From Bryobacteraceae bacterium (GTDB taxonomy: Bacteria; Acidobacteriota; Terriglobia; Bryobacterales; Bryobacteraceae): a stretch of 60,675 nucleotides of DNA. Position numbers and translations under genes: made by a program. Numbering within the stretch: position 1 is the first letter of the stretch; every line of letters begins with the position of its first letter. The stretch spans positions 1 through 60,675 of the forward strand of contig JANWVO010000013.1 of assembly GCA_025056865.1 (NCBI GenBank), written 5' to 3'. The notes under the pieces were generated by a model that was not told where the DNA came from, ran no database searches, and saw nothing but the letters and a program-made list of their open reading frames with translations. Positions 58,674-60,675 of this stretch are shown here, one piece after another.

Positions 58674-59689
58674 TCACTTCGGAATCCGAGCTGGAAAATG
58701 TTCTCTCCGCACCTTCGGCCGCGGACATCGACGCCCTGCGCTCTCTGGAGGGACCGCTGCTGATTCTCGGAGCCGCCGGCAAGATGGGGCCCTCGCTCGC
58801 GCACCGCGCGCGGCGCGCGCTCGACGCAGCGGGCAACCGCGCCGCGGTCATTGCCGTCAGCCGCTTCTCCAACCTGGCCATCCGCGCGCAGCTCGCCGGG
58901 TGGGGCATCGAAACGGTGGAGTGCGATCTGCTCGAGCCGGGCGCGCTCGACAGGCTGCCGGATGCTCCCAACGTGATCTTCATGGCGGCCCGCAAATTCG
59001 GCTCCACCGACAACCCGTCGCTCACCTGGGCCATCAACGCCTATCTGCCCGGTCTGGTGGCGCACCGCTGGCGCGAGTCGCGCATCGTCGCCTTCTCCTC
59101 GGGCAACGTATATCCGCTCGTGCCGGTCTCCAGCGGCGGCGCTACCGAGCAGACGCCCCCGGATCCGGTGGGCGAGTACGCGCAGTCGGTGCTGGGCCGC
59201 GAACGGATCTTCGAATTCGTCTCCCGCCAGCATGGAACGCCAGTGGCGTTGCTGCGGCTCAACTATGCCGTGGAGCTGCGCTACGGCGTGCTCGTCGACA
59301 TCGCCCTCAAGGTGCGCAACCGCCGCCCCGTGGACCTCAACATGGGCCACGTGAACGTCATCTGGCAGGGCGACGCCAACTCGGTGGCACTGCGCTGCCT
59401 CCACCGCGCCACCTCGCCGCCCTTCGTGCTGAACCTCACCGGCCCGGAAACGCTCCGCGTCCGCGACATCGCCCGCGAGTTCGGCCGCCGCTTCGGCGTC
59501 GACCCGCACTTCGTCGGCGCCGAGCACCCCACCGCCCTGCTCAGCAACGCTTCGCTCTGCCACCGCCTCTTCGGCCACCCCTCGCTTCGCGCGCAGGACC
59601 TCGTCGACCTCACCGCCGCGTGGATCCTCCGCGGAGGCGAAGTCTGGGACCGGCCGACGCACTTCGAAATGCGCGAAGGAAGATTCTGA
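58670..59689 (+). CDS. NAD-dependent epimerase/dehydratase-like SDR
   Basis: A 339-residue extended-SDR protein with Rossmann motif G34-A-A-G-K-M-G40 and SSGNVYPL. The usual catalytic Tyr-x3-Lys reads Y170-A-Q-S-V174, so the lysine is missing; activity may be altered or the protein may use another residue. Substrate part RPVDLNMGHVNVIWQGDANS and FVLNLTGPETLRVRDIAREF is typical of this branch. It overlaps the lyase gene (ATGA) and is 4 bases before the aldolase gene. Confidence 0.88.
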   Translation: MITSESELENVLSAPSAADIDALRSLEGPLLILGAAGKMGPSLAHRARRALDAAGNRAAVIAVSRFSNLAIRAQLAGWGIETVECDLLEPGALDRLPDAPNVIFMAARKFGSTDNPSLTWAINAYLPGLVAHRWRESRIVAFSSGNVYPLVPVSSGGATEQTPPDPVGEYAQSVLGRERIFEFVSRQHGTPVALLRLNYAVELRYGVLVDIALKVRNRRPVDLNMGHVNVIWQGDANSVALRCLHRATSPPFVLNLTGPETLRVRDIAREFGRRFGVDPHFVGAEHPTALLSNASLCHRLFGHPSLRAQDLVDLTAAWILRGGEVWDRPTHFEMREGRF

Positions 59690-59693
59690 ACCC

Positions 59694-60662
59694 ATGTCCT
59701 GGCTCGAACGACTGAGGCAGGGCCTCGTGATCCCGGCCCATCCCCTGTGCCTCACTCCGGAACGGCGCTTTGATGAAGCGCGGCAGCGCGCTCTCACGCG
59801 CTACTATCTGGACTCCGGCGCCGGCGGTCTCGCCGTCGGCGTCCACACCACGCAGTTTGCGATCCGCGACCCGGAGCACAATCTGCTCGAGCCCGTGCTG
59901 CGCGCCGCCGCCGAAGAGGCGCGCGGCAGCGGCGCGGTGCTCGTCGCCGGCATCTGCGGCCAGACGGCGCAGGCGCTGCGCGAGGCCGAGATGGCGCGCT
60001 CGCTCGGCTACCACTGCGGGCTCGTCTCCCTCTCCGCAATGAAAGGAGCTTCCATCGACAGGCTGGTGGCCCACATCGCCGAGATCGGCCGCGTGATCCC
60101 CGTCTTCGGCTTCTATCTCCAGCCCGCGGTCGGCGGGCGCGTGCTGCCTTTCGCCTTCTGGCGCCGCGTGGCCGAGCTGGGATGCCTTGTGGCCATCAAG
60201 ATCGCGCCCTTCAACCGCTACCAGACCATCGACGTCGTCCGCGCCGTGGCCGAATCCGGCCGCGCCCGCGAAATCGCCCTCTACACCGGCAACGACGACA
60301 ACATCGTTGCCGACCTGCTGACGCCCTTCCATTTTCACGGCGTCACCCTTCGCATCTGCGGCGGGCTTCTCGGCCAGTGGGCGGTCGGTACCCGGAGCGC
60401 CGTCTCGCTGCTGCGCCGCGTCCACGAGCGGCAGAACCCGGCCCTTCTGCTTTCGCTCGGCGCGCAGCTCACTGATCTCAACGGCGCGCTGTTCGATGCC
60501 GCCAACGGCTTCCGCGGCTGCATCGCCGGCATCCACGAAGTCCTTGTCCGCCAGGGGCGCATGGCGACGCGCGCCTGCCTCGACCCGGCGGAAGACCTGT
60601 CCCCCGGCCAGCTCGAAGAGATCGACCGCGTGATGGCGGCTTACCCGCACCTGCTCGAATAA
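59694..60662 (+). CDS. DapA-family (dihydrodipicolinate synthase-like) aldolase
   Basis: A 322-residue class I aldolase of the DHDPS/N-acetylneuraminate lyase family: IPAHPLCLTPERRFDEARQR, the catalytic Tyr141 in PVFGFYLQPAVGG, and the Schiff-base Lys169 in LVAIKIAPFNRYQT. The distant Tyr/Arg set differs from true DapA, and its place after a polysaccharide lyase and SDR suggests cleavage of a keto-deoxy sugar acid. It is the last gene in the window; the stop is TAA at 60660. Confidence 0.88.
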   Translation: MSWLERLRQGLVIPAHPLCLTPERRFDEARQRALTRYYLDSGAGGLAVGVHTTQFAIRDPEHNLLEPVLRAAAEEARGSGAVLVAGICGQTAQALREAEMARSLGYHCGLVSLSAMKGASIDRLVAHIAEIGRVIPVFGFYLQPAVGGRVLPFAFWRRVAELGCLVAIKIAPFNRYQTIDVVRAVAESGRAREIALYTGNDDNIVADLLTPFHFHGVTLRICGGLLGQWAVGTRSAVSLLRRVHERQNPALLLSLGAQLTDLNGALFDAANGFRGCIAGIHEVLVRQGRMATRACLDPAEDLSPGQLEEIDRVMAAYPHLLE

Positions 60663-60675
60663 ACGCGGCGCGCGG

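Overview
The window is a high-GC, densely coded bacterial chromosome segment. Everything in it fits an acidobacterium of the Solibacter/Bryobacter type (Bryobacterales): secreted carbohydrate enzymes with twin-arginine leaders (Gfo/Idh oxidoreductase, heparinase-like lyase, beta-helix protein), an apiosidase-like (DUF4038) remnant, many GTG starts, MoxR/DUF58/VWA and NfeD/SPFH modules, and an ATP synthase operon without the a and c subunits. The taxonomic call rests on gene content, not on a marker gene. I see no tRNA, rRNA, CRISPR array, insertion sequence or prophage.

Layout. 1-2164: decayed sugar-catabolism genes on +, a DeoC-like remnant followed by a chimeric glycosidase remnant. 2238-5777 (-): two VOC-fold genes, an ECF sigma factor with a Cys/His tail, a secreted beta-helix protein and a DinB-fold protein. 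5841-16884 (-): a compact eight-gene envelope/efflux run, with an ABC ATPase and FtsX-type permease, a LolA-like protein, a beta-barrel, then the CzcC/CzcB/DUF190/CzcA heavy-metal RND efflux set. 17340-17939 (+): CarD regulator with a good promoter. 18175-22488 (+): a zinc-finger/disordered/one-TM/beta-sandwich protein paired with a TPR protein. 22866-31479: housekeeping and small metabolic genes (aspS, NTF2-like, Ig-like repeat protein, cytochrome c, Hfq-like protein, thioesterases, GNAT, Prx6-type peroxiredoxin, CoA-disulfide reductase with rhodanese domain). 31616-37512 (-): atp operon b'-b-delta-alpha-gamma-beta-epsilon. 37696-39024 (-): Gfo/Idh. 39116-41269 (+): NfeD, SPFH protein, CYTH protein. 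41284-47432 (+): MoxR, DUF58 and a 1413-residue protein with three VWA domains. 47445-51900: a divergent TPR protein, then a second zinc-finger protein plus TPR pair. 51879-56685: RlmD-type methyltransferase, trpS, MFS exporter, an unknown anchored protein and a P-loop kinase. 56742-60662 (+): heparinase-like lyase, SDR and DapA-family aldolase.

The best candidate for an undescribed system is the two-gene cassette that occurs twice (18175-22488 and 49263-51900). Each copy starts with a protein carrying an N-terminal C-x2-C-G...F-C-S-x2-H-x3-Y finger and a long Pro/Ala-rich segment, and is followed at once by a cytoplasmic TPR protein. The TPR proteins of the two copies align collinearly. Copy 1 adds a membrane anchor and an outer beta-sandwich domain; copy 2 lacks both and sits divergent to a third TPR protein with its own low-complexity tail. 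Other items of note are the ABC-LolA-barrel-RND run, the triple-VWA protein, an Hfq-like protein without the usual Sm2 histidine, and the chimeric pseudogene.
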